Below, one piece after another: positions 25,833-34,931 of a DNA stretch of 55,660 bases (the stretch's first letter is position 1; each line of letters starts with the position of its first letter). The notes beneath the pieces were generated by a model, which was not told where the DNA came from, did no database searches, and worked only from the letters and a program-made list of their open reading frames with translations. The stretch lies in the NCBI GenBank assembly GCA_021814475.1, contig JAKAIE010000008.1, positions 1 to 55,660 of the forward strand, read 5' to 3'. The position numbers and the translations under genes were made by a program. The stretch comes from Nitrospirota bacterium. GTDB lineage: Bacteria > Nitrospirota > Thermodesulfovibrionia > Thermodesulfovibrionales > UBA6898.

Positions 25833-26719
25833 AAAAGCTGAAGGTCTCTACCGGCCACCTCGACGGCTGTTTCGGCTGCCATATTGCGATCCTCGACATG
25901 CATGAAGAATTGTTGCCATTGCTGGACGTCATCGATATCGTGAGGTCTCCGATAAACGACGTCAAGGAGATCGTCGAGGCCGACCTCTGCATCCTCGACG
26001 GCTCCATAGGCAACACCAAGGATGAGGCTGTCGCAAAAGAATTCAGGAAGAAGTCCGGGAAGGTACTCGCACTGGGGACCTGCGCTGCACTGGGCGGCAT
26101 AAACGGGCTGAGGAATCTTTTCGGCCTGGACGAGGTCCTCGCCAGGAGTTACACGGAAAATGAGAGCACGGTAGATGGGAGAGTCCCTTCTTCTCCCGAC
26201 ATACCGGCCCTTCGGAAACACGTGAGGGCCCTGCACCAGGTGATCGACGTGGATTATGCCGTGCCGGGATGTCCGCCGACACCGGGTATGATCAAGTCCG
26301 CCTTGGTTGCCCTTCTGAACAATCAGGAGCCGTTGCTGCCGAAGAAGAACCTCTGCCACGAATGCAACCGCGTCCACAAGGCGATGTATGAGCCGAAGAG
26401 GGAGTTCGTGACGGCGGACGTGAGTTCGATCATGGAACTCGATGAGATAGACCCGCAGAAGTGCTTTCTCGAACAGGGACTGCTCTGCATGGGGCCGGCG
26501 ACGAGAGAGGGCTGCGACGCGCGGTGCGTCAAGGGAAATACGCCCTGCAGGGGGTGCATGGGGCCTACCCCGGATGCGCTCGAACAGGGGGCGAAGATGA
26601 TCAATGCGATCGCTTCCATATTGCCTGCCGGCGCACTGATGTTTATGGAGGATGTGGTCGGCATTGGCTACAGGTATTCCCTTCCCGTATCGATAATGCC
26701 TTTCCGGGAGGACAGATGA
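25829..26719 (+). CDS. NiFe hydrogenase small subunit (MvhG/HoxY-like)
   Basis: 296 residues, start overlapping the previous stop (ATGA). Proximal-cluster ligands are visible as GCFGCHIAILD near the N-terminus, LGTCAALGGI and PGCPPTPGM. The C-terminal half has a second set of Cys (LCHECNR, CFLEQGLLCMGP, GCDARCVKGNTPCRGCMGP) for further Fe-S clusters. There is no twin-arginine signal, so the enzyme is cytoplasmic. The pairing with an MvhD-type protein indicates group 3, closest to 3c by context. Confidence 0.92.
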   Translation: MKKLKVSTGHLDGCFGCHIAILDMHEELLPLLDVIDIVRSPINDVKEIVEADLCILDGSIGNTKDEAVAKEFRKKSGKVLALGTCAALGGINGLRNLFGLDEVLARSYTENESTVDGRVPSSPDIPALRKHVRALHQVIDVDYAVPGCPPTPGMIKSALVALLNNQEPLLPKKNLCHECNRVHKAMYEPKREFVTADVSSIMELDEIDPQKCFLEQGLLCMGPATREGCDARCVKGNTPCRGCMGPTPDALEQGAKMINAIASILPAGALMFMEDVVGIGYRYSLPVSIMPFREDR

Positions 26720-28128
26720 GCAGGAAGATAGAGATAGATCCGCTGACAAAGGTAGAGGGACACGGGAAGGTCACCATTCATCTGGATGACAGTGGCAATG
26801 TATCAGACGCGCACTTTCATGTGACACAGTTCCGCGGCTTCGAGAAGTTCTGCGAGGGCAGGATGCTCTGGGACATGCCGGTGGTCACGACCAGGATCTG
26901 CGGCATATGCCCTGTGAGCCATCACCTTGCCGCCGTAAAGGCCTGCGACGACCTGCTCGGGCTGGAGATCCCCGGTCCTGCTAAGAAACTGCGCGAGCTC
27001 ATGCATATGGGCCAGTTCATCAACTCCCACGCGCTCCACTTCTTTTTTCTTGCGGCGCCGGATTTTATTCTCGGCCCTGATTCCGATCCCGGGAAAAGGA
27101 GTCTCATCGGCGTGTATGAGAGGGACCCGGAGCTTGCGAAAAAGGCGATCCGGCTCAGGAAGATAGGCCAGACGATTGTCGACATGGTCGGCGCCCGTCC
27201 GATACACCCGGTCACTGCCATCCCCGGCGGCATGAGCAGGCCCCTCAGCCACGAGGACAGGTTCCACCTGATTCAGGACATCAGGGAGGCGGTGGCCCTG
27301 TCAGGTTTGGCGGTCGATACCGCCTGGGGCATACTCGAACGGTACCGGGAAGACATGCCGAGCCTCGGCTGCTTTGACACGCAGCAAATGGGCATGACAA
27401 AAGACGGGGTTCTTGAATTCTATGACGGGCCGCTGACGATCAAGGGCCCTGACAACAGCAAGATTGCAGAGTTCGACGGGAGAGACTACCTTACCGAGAT
27501 AGGCGAGCATGTTGAAGATAATTCATGGCTCAAGTTCCCGTTTTACAAGAAGCAGGGCTGGCCGGAGGGCATCTATCGGGTCGGCCCCCTTGCGAGGATG
27601 AACATCTCGGAGAGGATCGGAACGCCTCTGGCAAACGAGAGGTTGAGGGAATTCAAGGTCCTTGGGGTTCCGGTAAACGAAAACCTCTATTACCATGTTG
27701 CCCGGACGATTGAACTGCTTTACGCGGCCGAAAGGGCGCAGGAACTTCTGAGGGATGACGACATCGTCTCGAAGGACTGCAGGGTGAGGGCCGACAGGAT
27801 GAGCGGGGAGGGGGTTGGCGTGATCGAGGCGCCGAGGGGAACGCTCTTTCACCACTACCAGACCGATGACGACGGCCGGATCACAAAGGCCAATTTCGTG
27901 GTCGCCACCGAGCATAACAACAGGGCAATCGACCTTTCCGTAAAAGAAGTCTCGAAAGGGCATATAAAGAACGGAAAACTGACCGAGGGCATACTCAACA
28001 GGATCGAGATGGCAGTGCGCTGCTACGACCCTTGTCTCTCCTGCTCGACCCACGCGATCGGGAGGATGCCTCTTGAGGTAGGTCTCTATGCCGGCGGAAG
28101 GCGTATAGATCTGCTCAGGAGAGACTGA
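26716..28128 (+). CDS. NiFe hydrogenase large subunit (MvhA/HoxH-like)
   Basis: 470 residues from ATG 26716, overlapping the small-subunit stop; the frame is open upstream but that part is antiparallel noise. N-terminus [16 protein letters not shown] is typical. Both Ni ligand motifs are intact: L1 [11 protein letters not shown] and L2 [12 protein letters not shown]. About 24 residues follow the L2 His, a plausible peptide for removal by the protease encoded at 30770, although several group 3 enzymes keep a similar tail. The enzyme should oxidise or produce H2 in the cytoplasm. hyp maturation genes are not in this window. Confidence 0.94.
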   Translation: MSRKIEIDPLTKVEGHGKVTIHLDDSGNVSDAHFHVTQFRGFEKFCEGRMLWDMPVVTTRICGICPVSHHLAAVKACDDLLGLEIPGPAKKLRELMHMGQFINSHALHFFFLAAPDFILGPDSDPGKRSLIGVYERDPELAKKAIRLRKIGQTIVDMVGARPIHPVTAIPGGMSRPLSHEDRFHLIQDIREAVALSGLAVDTAWGILERYREDMPSLGCFDTQQMGMTKDGVLEFYDGPLTIKGPDNSKIAEFDGRDYLTEIGEHVEDNSWLKFPFYKKQGWPEGIYRVGPLARMNISERIGTPLANERLREFKVLGVPVNENLYYHVARTIELLYAAERAQELLRDDDIVSKDCRVRADRMSGEGVGVIEAPRGTLFHHYQTDDDGRITKANFVVATEHNNRAIDLSVKEVSKGHIKNGKLTEGILNRIEMAVRCYDPCLSCSTHAIGRMPLEVGLYAGGRRIDLLRRD

Positions 28129-28367
28129 TGAACATCGACGGTCTCAAGGAAAAGATCAAGCCCGAGCTTGAGTCCATCTTCGGCAGTTCCATGACGAACC
28201 TCATCCTCAATAAGGCGAAGATACGTGTCTCGTCCGACAAGGTCGCCGACGAGCATACCCGGTGCAGGACATACATAGAATGTCTTGCGAGCGACGAGCG
28301 TGTGGTAGGCATGTGGGGCAACCTGGAAGTAAAGGACCGCCTCTCGAAGTGGATGAACTACCTGTGA
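28128..28367 (+). CDS. 79-residue protein of unknown function in the hydrogenase operon
   Basis: Starts inside the large-subunit stop (TGATG) and ends inside the start of the next gene, so its translation is tightly coupled on both sides. It is helical and basic in the middle (LILNKAKIRVSSDKV), with two Cys (HTRCRTYIECLASDERVVGMWG) and no membrane segment. I do not recognise the family. The position suggests an accessory, maturation or adaptor role between the hydrogenase and the kinase. Confidence 0.7.
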   Translation: MNIDGLKEKIKPELESIFGSSMTNLILNKAKIRVSSDKVADEHTRCRTYIECLASDERVVGMWGNLEVKDRLSKWMNYL

Positions 28368-30745
28368 CAGACATGCCGGCGGATGAGCGTAAGGAGCTGG
28401 AGAGACTCAGGGAAAAGAACCGAGAACTGGAAAACCGGTGCAGGCTTCTTCAGGATGCGGTCAAGATGCAGGGACATTTTGCAGACCTTGCAAATGTCCT
28501 CTCGACTGCCGTGGAGCTTCCTGAACTGGCAGCCGCGTTTCTGGACAAGCTGATCTCGATCACGGGGATCAGGGCAGGGGCCCTTTATCTCAGCAGCAAG
28601 ACCGGCACGGAGGCCCTCACGACGCGCGGGTTCAGCCTGGAGGGGGAGGCGCCGGTGCCTGCCCAGGTGGCAGAAGCGGTCCTCTCCGGGGACATGGTCA
28701 TTGCCGAAGGTCCGGAGGCGGGAAGGCTTTTGGGGTCCGGAGAGCAGGATGGCACACTGGCCGCCTTCCCGTGCCTGTACGAGGAAGACGCCAACAGCGT
28801 CATCCTCGTTGCCGACCCCGGACCGATCAGCATCGAGGCCATGTCCTTTATCAGCGCGCTCGGACCGAATGTCGCACTGGCTATCAATAATGCCCTCTCC
28901 TATAACAAGATCAGGGAAGCTACACGGGCCCTGAACAACGAAAAGAACAAGCTCAATGCGGTGATCAGAAACATGACAGACGGACTGATCGTGACCGCCC
29001 CGGACAATACGGTTGCGCTGTCCAACCCCGCTGTCGAGAAGCTTTTCGGACTGGAGTCCGGAAGCCTTATGGGCAGGAATACCCTGGAGGTCTTCCCAGG
29101 AGCCGGCATCGGCGAGATGGTCGCGGACGTCATGACGGGGCACGGGGCCGAAATCCTGCAGACGGATCTCAAGCTGGACAAGAGGGTCATTCGCGCCGTT
29201 TCTTCGGTCATAAAGACCGGCAGTGAACTGCTCGGCGTGATCACGGTCTTCCGGGACATCACAAAGGAGTGGGAGGTCGACAGGATGAAGACCGATTTCA
29301 TCTCGACGGTTTCCCACGAACTCCGGACTCCCCTGACTTCGGTGATCGGCTTTGCCCGGCTCATAAAGAAAAAGCTCGAGGATACGGTATTCCCGCAGAT
29401 CAATTCCACCGACAAGAAGGTCGTGAAGGCGGTGAGACAGGTCGGAGAAAATATCAACGTTATCGTCTCCGAGGGCGAGCGGCTCACCTCTTTGATAAAC
29501 GATGTCCTTGATATTGCCAAGATGGAGGCGGGGAAGATCGAGTGGAAGAAGGACCTTGTCTCGCTGGAAGAGGTCATAGAACGGGCGACGACAGCGACCG
29601 TATCATTGTTTGAAGCCAAGGGGCTCGCCCTCATAAAGCGGATAGAGCCGGACCTGCCGAAGATAGTCGGGGACAAGGACCGGCTTATCCAGGTCATGAT
29701 CAACCTGATATCCAATGCGGTCAAGTTTACGGACCGCGGTTCGATCACCTGCAGCGCGGAGAGGGGCAACGATCGCATAACGGTGAGCGTGCGGGATACG
29801 GGCATGGGGATTGCCGAGGAGGACCTGCCGAAGGTCTTCGAAAAGTTCAAGCAGGTGGGCGATACCCTGACGGACAAGCCCACGGGTACAGGCCTTGGGC
29901 TGCCGATCTGCAAAGAGATAATAGAGCACCACGCAGGAACCATCCGTGCCGAGAGCCGGCCGGGTGAGGGGAGCGTGTTTTCCTTTGTCCTTCCCGTGGG
30001 GGAAACGGCGGCCTCCACCATAGATCTCCTGATGAGGCATCTGCAGGAGCATACGGACGAAGGCCGGCCCGCGGAGGTGAATGGCAGGAAGAGGGTGCTC
30101 GTTGTGGACGATGAGGAGCATATACGCGAGTATCTGAGACAGGTGATAGAGGAGAACGGCTACGAGGTCGTGCTCGCCAGGGACGGCTTTGAGGCGATTG
30201 CCGAGATCAGGAAACAGAGGCCCGATATCATCACTCTGGATGTGATGATGCCCGGCATCAGCGGTTTTGATGTGGCGGCGGTACTGAAAAACAATCCTCT
30301 GACAAGGGATATTCCGATAATCATCCTGTCCATCATCGAGGACCACGAAAGGGGCTACCGTCTAGGGATCGACAGGTACCACACAAAGCCGGTCGACACT
30401 GAAGAGCTTCTCAAGAGCATAGCTGTGCTCCTTTCCCACGGCCATTCGCGCAAGAAGGTGCTCGTGATCGACGAGGATGTTGCCACGGTAAAGACGCTCA
30501 GCGACGTGCTCGATGCAAAGGGTTTTCAGATAACAGGCGCATTTACCGGCGAGGATGGAATCGATAAGGCGATCGAGACAAAACCGGACATGGTGATCGT
30601 GGACTCAGGTCTTTCCGAACGGCATAACATTGTAAGCACGCTCCGTTTTGAGCGCGGCATGGAACACGTGCTGTTCATTGTGATGTCCGGGGATGCGGAT
30701 TCCGACAAGATCGAAAAGACGAAAAAGCTGATGGGCCTGTCGTAG
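28364..30745 (+). CDS. Hybrid histidine kinase (GAF-PAS-HisKA-HATPase-REC-REC)
   Basis: 793 residues from GTG 28364 (ATG 28373 is an alternative). A short coiled coil (ERKELERLREKNRELE) leads to a GAF domain, a PAS domain (AVIRNMTDGLIVTAPDN, ending VFRDITKEWE), HisKA with His318 in STVSHELRTPLTSV and HATPase_c (NLISNAVKF, DTGMGIAEEDL, GTGLGLPICK). The C-terminal receivers follow: REC1 is complete (LVVDDEEH, ITLDVMMPG, YHTKPVD); REC2 keeps the Asp (MVIVDSG) but ends without the usual Lys-Pro. It has no membrane segment, so it senses an internal signal. It lies between the hydrogenase subunits and their protease. Confidence 0.93.
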   Translation: MTDMPADERKELERLREKNRELENRCRLLQDAVKMQGHFADLANVLSTAVELPELAAAFLDKLISITGIRAGALYLSSKTGTEALTTRGFSLEGEAPVPAQVAEAVLSGDMVIAEGPEAGRLLGSGEQDGTLAAFPCLYEEDANSVILVADPGPISIEAMSFISALGPNVALAINNALSYNKIREATRALNNEKNKLNAVIRNMTDGLIVTAPDNTVALSNPAVEKLFGLESGSLMGRNTLEVFPGAGIGEMVADVMTGHGAEILQTDLKLDKRVIRAVSSVIKTGSELLGVITVFRDITKEWEVDRMKTDFISTVSHELRTPLTSVIGFARLIKKKLEDTVFPQINSTDKKVVKAVRQVGENINVIVSEGERLTSLINDVLDIAKMEAGKIEWKKDLVSLEEVIERATTATVSLFEAKGLALIKRIEPDLPKIVGDKDRLIQVMINLISNAVKFTDRGSITCSAERGNDRITVSVRDTGMGIAEEDLPKVFEKFKQVGDTLTDKPTGTGLGLPICKEIIEHHAGTIRAESRPGEGSVFSFVLPVGETAASTIDLLMRHLQEHTDEGRPAEVNGRKRVLVVDDEEHIREYLRQVIEENGYEVVLARDGFEAIAEIRKQRPDIITLDVMMPGISGFDVAAVLKNNPLTRDIPIIILSIIEDHERGYRLGIDRYHTKPVDTEELLKSIAVLLSHGHSRKKVLVIDEDVATVKTLSDVLDAKGFQITGAFTGEDGIDKAIETKPDMVIVDSGLSERHNIVSTLRFERGMEHVLFIVMSGDADSDKIEKTKKLMGLS

Positions 30746-30769
30746 CTGCGGTCCATGGAGACTGCCCTT

Positions 30770-31234
30770 ATGAAGAACTGCAGCGTCCTTATACTCGGTG
30801 TCGGCAATATATACCGGAAAGACGATGGTATAGGCATCCATGTCCTCAACAGGCTCTCCGGCATGAGCCTTGGGGAAGGCACGCGGCTGCTTGACGGCGG
30901 TACGGCAGGGATAGATATCGTTTCCTACCTTGAAGGTGTCGACAGGCTGATCATCGTCGATGCCGTGCTGACGACAGGAGTCCCGGGGGATATAAGGGTG
31001 CTGAACGGGACCGAGATCGCGGAAAAGGACCTTTTTATTTCAGGGCATTACGGGAGGATCAGCGACATGCTGGACATGGCTGCGGCGCTATGGAAAAGGC
31101 CCGAGACCTTTATAGTGGGAATTGTCCCCGGGGATTGTGAAAGCTATGAATATGGTCTTTCGCCGGAACTGGCCGCGGTGCAGGACAAGGTGGCCGCTTG
31201 TGTATTAAGGCTGGCCGGCGGCGCGTCAGACTGA
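30770..31234 (+). CDS. Hydrogenase maturation protease (HyaD/HoxW/FrcD family)
   Basis: About 154 residues; ATG 30770 is favoured by GGAG 12 nt upstream, with ATG 30755 as an alternative. Family marks are the N-terminal LGVGNIYRKDDGIGIHVL (metal-binding Asp), IIVDAV (second Asp) and SGHYGRISDML with a His at the third metal-ligand position. The enzyme removes the C-terminal peptide of the large subunit after nickel insertion. Its separation from the large subunit by a kinase gene is unusual but the context leaves little doubt about its client. Confidence 0.9.
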   Translation: MKNCSVLILGVGNIYRKDDGIGIHVLNRLSGMSLGEGTRLLDGGTAGIDIVSYLEGVDRLIIVDAVLTTGVPGDIRVLNGTEIAEKDLFISGHYGRISDMLDMAAALWKRPETFIVGIVPGDCESYEYGLSPELAAVQDKVAACVLRLAGGASD

Positions 31235-31238
31235 CCGT

Positions 31239-33254
31239 ATGAGGATCCTGGTTGTCGACGATGATCAGGCCATGCTGACCGTGGTGCGGCTTGCACTCGA
31301 AAAAGTCGGCGGCCATGAGGTCTGCAGCTGTCTTTCCGGAATCAGCGCCACGAAGGAGGCGCCCGCCTTCCTGCCGGACGTCATAATCCTCGATGTCAAC
31401 ATGCCGGGCCTGGACGGTCCCGGGACCCTTGAGGCCCTGCGCGGAATACCCGGGACTGCCGGGGTTCCGGTCATCTTCCTGACGGCCGACAGCACGCCCG
31501 GTGAGGCGGAGCGGCTGAACAGGCTTGGCGCGGCGGGGTTGATACCTAAACCGTTTGATCCGATGAAGCTCTCCGAGACCATTGACGGGCTGATCCGGCG
31601 GCCGCGTGCGACGGGCAGGCCCTCTGTCGAGGAGCAGCTGGCCCTCCTCGGCAGGGCGTACGGAGCGGAACTGGGAGGGAAGTTCACGGAGATAGAGCAC
31701 CTGTGGGAGGCGGTATGCCGGGGCAGCGGGCAGGGGGAAGACTTGGAGCGTCTGCAGCGTCTTGTCCACAGCATGACCGGTTCGAGCGGGACCTTCGGGT
31801 TTGACAGGGTGAGCGGGGCGGCGGGTGCGCTCGAGAGACACCTGAAGGCTGCATCAGGCGGATCCGGGCTGTCACCACACGCAATTCGGGGGATACGGGA
31901 CGCACTGAAGGAACTCGGCGAGTTGTGTTCAGGAGAATGCAGGCAGGACAGACCCGTTGTGCAGCTTCCGGCCCGGGAAGAGCGGGACACGGAGAAGGAC
32001 GCAAAACGGACACTGTTTGCGTTGGGGCGCGACCGGCTCGTCGCCGAGGAACTCCCACTGCAGCTGGGCTATTTCGGATACTACGTGCGCGCCTTTTCCA
32101 GCCTGGGAGAACTGGAAGAAGCGGTAGGTAAGTTGCTCCCCTCTGCCATCATCGCGGATGCAGTCCCCGGCGACGGGGAATGTGAGGATATTGAGGAGAT
32201 CGGCAGGATACGGGAAAGGGCGGGCGGAAAGATTCCCTTTGTGTATATTTCGGATAAGGACGATATCGGTACCCGGCTGCGCGCGGTCAGGGCGGGTGCG
32301 GACGCCTGCTTTACCGCTCCGGTGAATATAGGCCGGCTGATAGACAAGCTCGATCTGCTGACCATGCACCAGGTCCCTGAACCGTACCGTGTACTGATCG
32401 TTGATGACGAGCCTCTCCTGGCCGCCCGGCACGAGCTGGTCCTGCAGCAGAGCGGCATCACCACGGAGATCGTCACTGACCCTTTCCAGATCCTGGAGAA
32501 ACTCTCTGATTTCAGGCCGGAGCTGATCCTTATGGACGTATATATGCCGGGCTGCACCGGACTGGAACTGGCGAAGATCATCCGGCAGAAAGAGGCCTTT
32601 GTGAGTGTGCCGATCGTGTTTCTCTCTGCGGAGACAGACCTGGACAAGCAGCTCAGCGCCATGAGACTCGGGGGGGACGACTTTCTGACAAAGCCCATTC
32701 GCCCCGACCACCTGATATCGTCCGTCACCTCCCGGGCCGAGCGCTACAGGACGCTGCGGTCGTTCATGATACGTGACAGCCTCACGGGGCTGCTGAACCA
32801 TTCCAGGACAAAGGAGCAGCTCGACATAGAAATGTCGCGCGCCCGGCGAAAGGACTCCGGTCTCGTCTTTGCCCTGCTCGACCTGGACCATTTCAAACTG
32901 GTCAATGATACCTACGGGCATTATGCGGGAGACCAGGTCCTGAAGAGCCTTTCAAGGCTGCTGCAGCAAAGGCTTCGCAAGACCGACATGATCGGCAGGT
33001 ATGGAGGCGAGGAGTTTGCGATCATCCTTACTGACATGGACGGTCCTGCCGCAGTGAGGGTCCTCGACAAAATCAGAGGGGATTTTGAACTTATTCTCCA
33101 TCAGGGGAAGGGCCGGAGTTTCTCTGTCACGTTCAGTTGCGGCCTTGCGTCTGTCGACAGGTATCAGACCGCAGCGGAGATGAGCGAGGCCGCTGACGTG
33201 GCCCTCTACAAGGCGAAAAACAGCGGCCGAAACCGCGTGGTGCTCTCGGAATAA
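31239..33254 (+). CDS. Multi-receiver response regulator with Hpt and diguanylate cyclase domains
   Basis: 671 residues. Order: REC1 (1-120, VIILDVNMPG, LIPKPFDP), an Hpt domain (130-235) with His177 in VHSMTGSSGTFGF, a degenerate receiver (about 262-375, AIIADAVPG with Thr-Ala-Pro where Lys-Pro is expected), REC3 (385-505, ELILMDVYMPG, FLTKPIRP) and a GGDEF domain with active-site RYGGEEF (about 587-593). It should make cyclic di-GMP under phosphorelay control. It follows the hydrogenase protease by 4 bp, so it may be the output of the whole run; c-di-GMP commonly controls type IV pili. Confidence 0.92.
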   Translation: MRILVVDDDQAMLTVVRLALEKVGGHEVCSCLSGISATKEAPAFLPDVIILDVNMPGLDGPGTLEALRGIPGTAGVPVIFLTADSTPGEAERLNRLGAAGLIPKPFDPMKLSETIDGLIRRPRATGRPSVEEQLALLGRAYGAELGGKFTEIEHLWEAVCRGSGQGEDLERLQRLVHSMTGSSGTFGFDRVSGAAGALERHLKAASGGSGLSPHAIRGIRDALKELGELCSGECRQDRPVVQLPAREERDTEKDAKRTLFALGRDRLVAEELPLQLGYFGYYVRAFSSLGELEEAVGKLLPSAIIADAVPGDGECEDIEEIGRIRERAGGKIPFVYISDKDDIGTRLRAVRAGADACFTAPVNIGRLIDKLDLLTMHQVPEPYRVLIVDDEPLLAARHELVLQQSGITTEIVTDPFQILEKLSDFRPELILMDVYMPGCTGLELAKIIRQKEAFVSVPIVFLSAETDLDKQLSAMRLGGDDFLTKPIRPDHLISSVTSRAERYRTLRSFMIRDSLTGLLNHSRTKEQLDIEMSRARRKDSGLVFALLDLDHFKLVNDTYGHYAGDQVLKSLSRLLQQRLRKTDMIGRYGGEEFAIILTDMDGPAAVRVLDKIRGDFELILHQGKGRSFSVTFSCGLASVDRYQTAAEMSEAADVALYKAKNSGRNRVVLSE

Positions 33255-33270
33255 CGACGGCGGGCGAAGA

Positions 33271-33579
33271 TCACCGTCTTCCCCGCTTTGAAGCCTCCGT
33301 CTGCAGCGACGGCGTGCTTATCCCGGCTATCTCGACGACCTTGTTCTTTGACGACTGCCCCCGCGTGATTGTGATCGCCGATTTTCTTATCCCGAAGGCC
33401 TCTGATAATATTTCGATGAGCTGCTCGTTCGCCGCGCCCTCGACCGGCGGGGCGGTCAGTTTGACCTTCAGGGTGTTGCCCAGGATTCCTGCGATCGCCT
33501 TCTGTGATGACCTCGGTTCGACCTTTACCTCGATGCGGATGCCGTCCTTTGTCCTGGAATAGGGGATATCCAACGTCAT
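33271..33579 (-). CDS. DUF167/YggU family protein
   Basis: 102 residues with the family pattern: VKVEPRSSQKAIAGI, LKVKLTAPPVEGAANEQLIE and ITRGQSSKNKVVEI. Structures of this family are small alpha/beta folds; no biochemical function is established. Its start overlaps the stop of the preceding kinase gene (ATGA), and it is the last gene of the minus-strand operon. It is convergent with the GGDEF gene. Confidence 0.9.
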   Translation of the reverse strand: MTLDIPYSRTKDGIRIEVKVEPRSSQKAIAGILGNTLKVKLTAPPVEGAANEQLIEILSEAFGIRKSAITITRGQSSKNKVVEIAGISTPSLQTEASKRGRR

Positions 33580-34931
33580 TTCCCGTGCAGGGGGAGCCGG
33601 ACCGTGAAGACGGAGCCTTCCCCAACCCTGCTCCGAAAGTCTACGCCTCCGCCGAGCGCATCGGCGAGCTCCTTTACGATCGCAAGCCCGAGCCCGATAC
33701 CTGTCGAGTCGTCTCCGCGGTAAAACCTTTTGAAGATCAGGTCCCTCTTGTCTTCAGGAATACCCACCCCGGTGTCCCTCACCTCGACAGAGAAGATTGT
33801 GGCGTCGGAGGCGTAGGAGAGGGTCACCCCACCCGAGAGGGTGTTCTTCAGCGCGTTCGTCACGATGTTCTGTATGATCCTCTCCAGTTTATCCTGGTCC
33901 GTCAGGACGATGCGGTCCTCCCCCCGCGTCAGCTGCAGAGACAGCCCCCTCTCCGCAGCGAGTGGCGTCAGCTTCGCCACGATGCCGTCGAGGAAGTCGG
34001 CGAGGTTTGTCAGGGTATACCTGTTTTTGCTGAAGAAGCTCGCCTCCGCCTTGGTGATGTCCTCGATCCCCTCCACCAGACCGATCAGCCGCTCTATCTC
34101 AAGCCTGACGTTTTCGAGACCCGACTGCCGGTCTTCAACAACCCCGTCTATCATCGCCTCGACGTTTGCCTTTGCCACGGCAAGAGGCGTGCGAAGTTCG
34201 TGGGCGATGTTGGAGGTGAGCCGCTTCCTCAGCGCTTCCTCCCGCTCCAGGGCCTCGGCCATGAAGTTGAAGCTCTTCGAAAGCTTTCCCAGTTCGTCCC
34301 GGTCAGAGGTTGTCGCGACGCGGGCGCTGAAATTTCCCTGCGCGAGGGCCTCGACCGCCCGCTTCATGTGTTTCAGCGGGCGCGCGAGAAAGAGGCTGAA
34401 GAATACCGCCAGCAGGACTGCTCCGCTCCCGGCGATGACAAAGGAGGTGATGAGGAACTCCCTCCCCTTCCGCCGGAAGACCTGTTCTTTGTCGCTGACC
34501 CGGCCGGGCCGCGCCGTTGTCCTCGCATATAAGGTCCCGACCTCCCGGCCCTCGCCATAAAGCGGATATTGTTCATAGTCGCCGGTGGCGGATTCCAGGT
34601 CGGTTATCCCCTGCATGCGCCGCTTCATTGACGGAGACAGCATCTCCAGTGCATGGCGGGAACTCATCAGTTCGCGGTTGCCTTTGTCGGTTATCCTGAT
34701 ATCGAACCCGAGCATCGCAGCCCAATGGGCCGCGTTGTGCAGGGAACGGATGTCCCATCTGCCGTCGGTATAGCTCCCCTCCACGGAGGCCAGGATCCAG
34801 TAGAGTTTGTCCGCCTTCGCGCCCCCGACATATGCCTCGAAATCCCTGACCACGAGTTGTTCGTAGATGAGGTTCGAGACGAGGGCCATCGCGATGACCG
34901 CGAAGAAGGCGAAGAAAAGCTTAGTCCTCAT
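33576..34931 (-). CDS. Membrane sensor histidine kinase (BaeS/CpxA-like)
   Basis: 451 residues. TM1 (about 3-22) and TM2 (about 168-190, VIAGSGAVLLAVFFSLFLA) bracket a periplasmic sensor of about 145 residues with no motif I recognise. A HAMP domain (RPLKHMKRAVEALAQGNFS), HisKA (His244 in NIAHELRTPLAV) and HATPase_c (NIVTNALKNT, DTGVGIPEDK, GIGLGLAIVKEL) follow. Its start overlaps the regulator gene by 11 bp, forming a classical envelope-stress type pair. Confidence 0.93.
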   Translation of the reverse strand: MRTKLFFAFFAVIAMALVSNLIYEQLVVRDFEAYVGGAKADKLYWILASVEGSYTDGRWDIRSLHNAAHWAAMLGFDIRITDKGNRELMSSRHALEMLSPSMKRRMQGITDLESATGDYEQYPLYGEGREVGTLYARTTARPGRVSDKEQVFRRKGREFLITSFVIAGSGAVLLAVFFSLFLARPLKHMKRAVEALAQGNFSARVATTSDRDELGKLSKSFNFMAEALEREEALRKRLTSNIAHELRTPLAVAKANVEAMIDGVVEDRQSGLENVRLEIERLIGLVEGIEDITKAEASFFSKNRYTLTNLADFLDGIVAKLTPLAAERGLSLQLTRGEDRIVLTDQDKLERIIQNIVTNALKNTLSGGVTLSYASDATIFSVEVRDTGVGIPEDKRDLIFKRFYRGDDSTGIGLGLAIVKELADALGGGVDFRSRVGEGSVFTVRLPLHGK

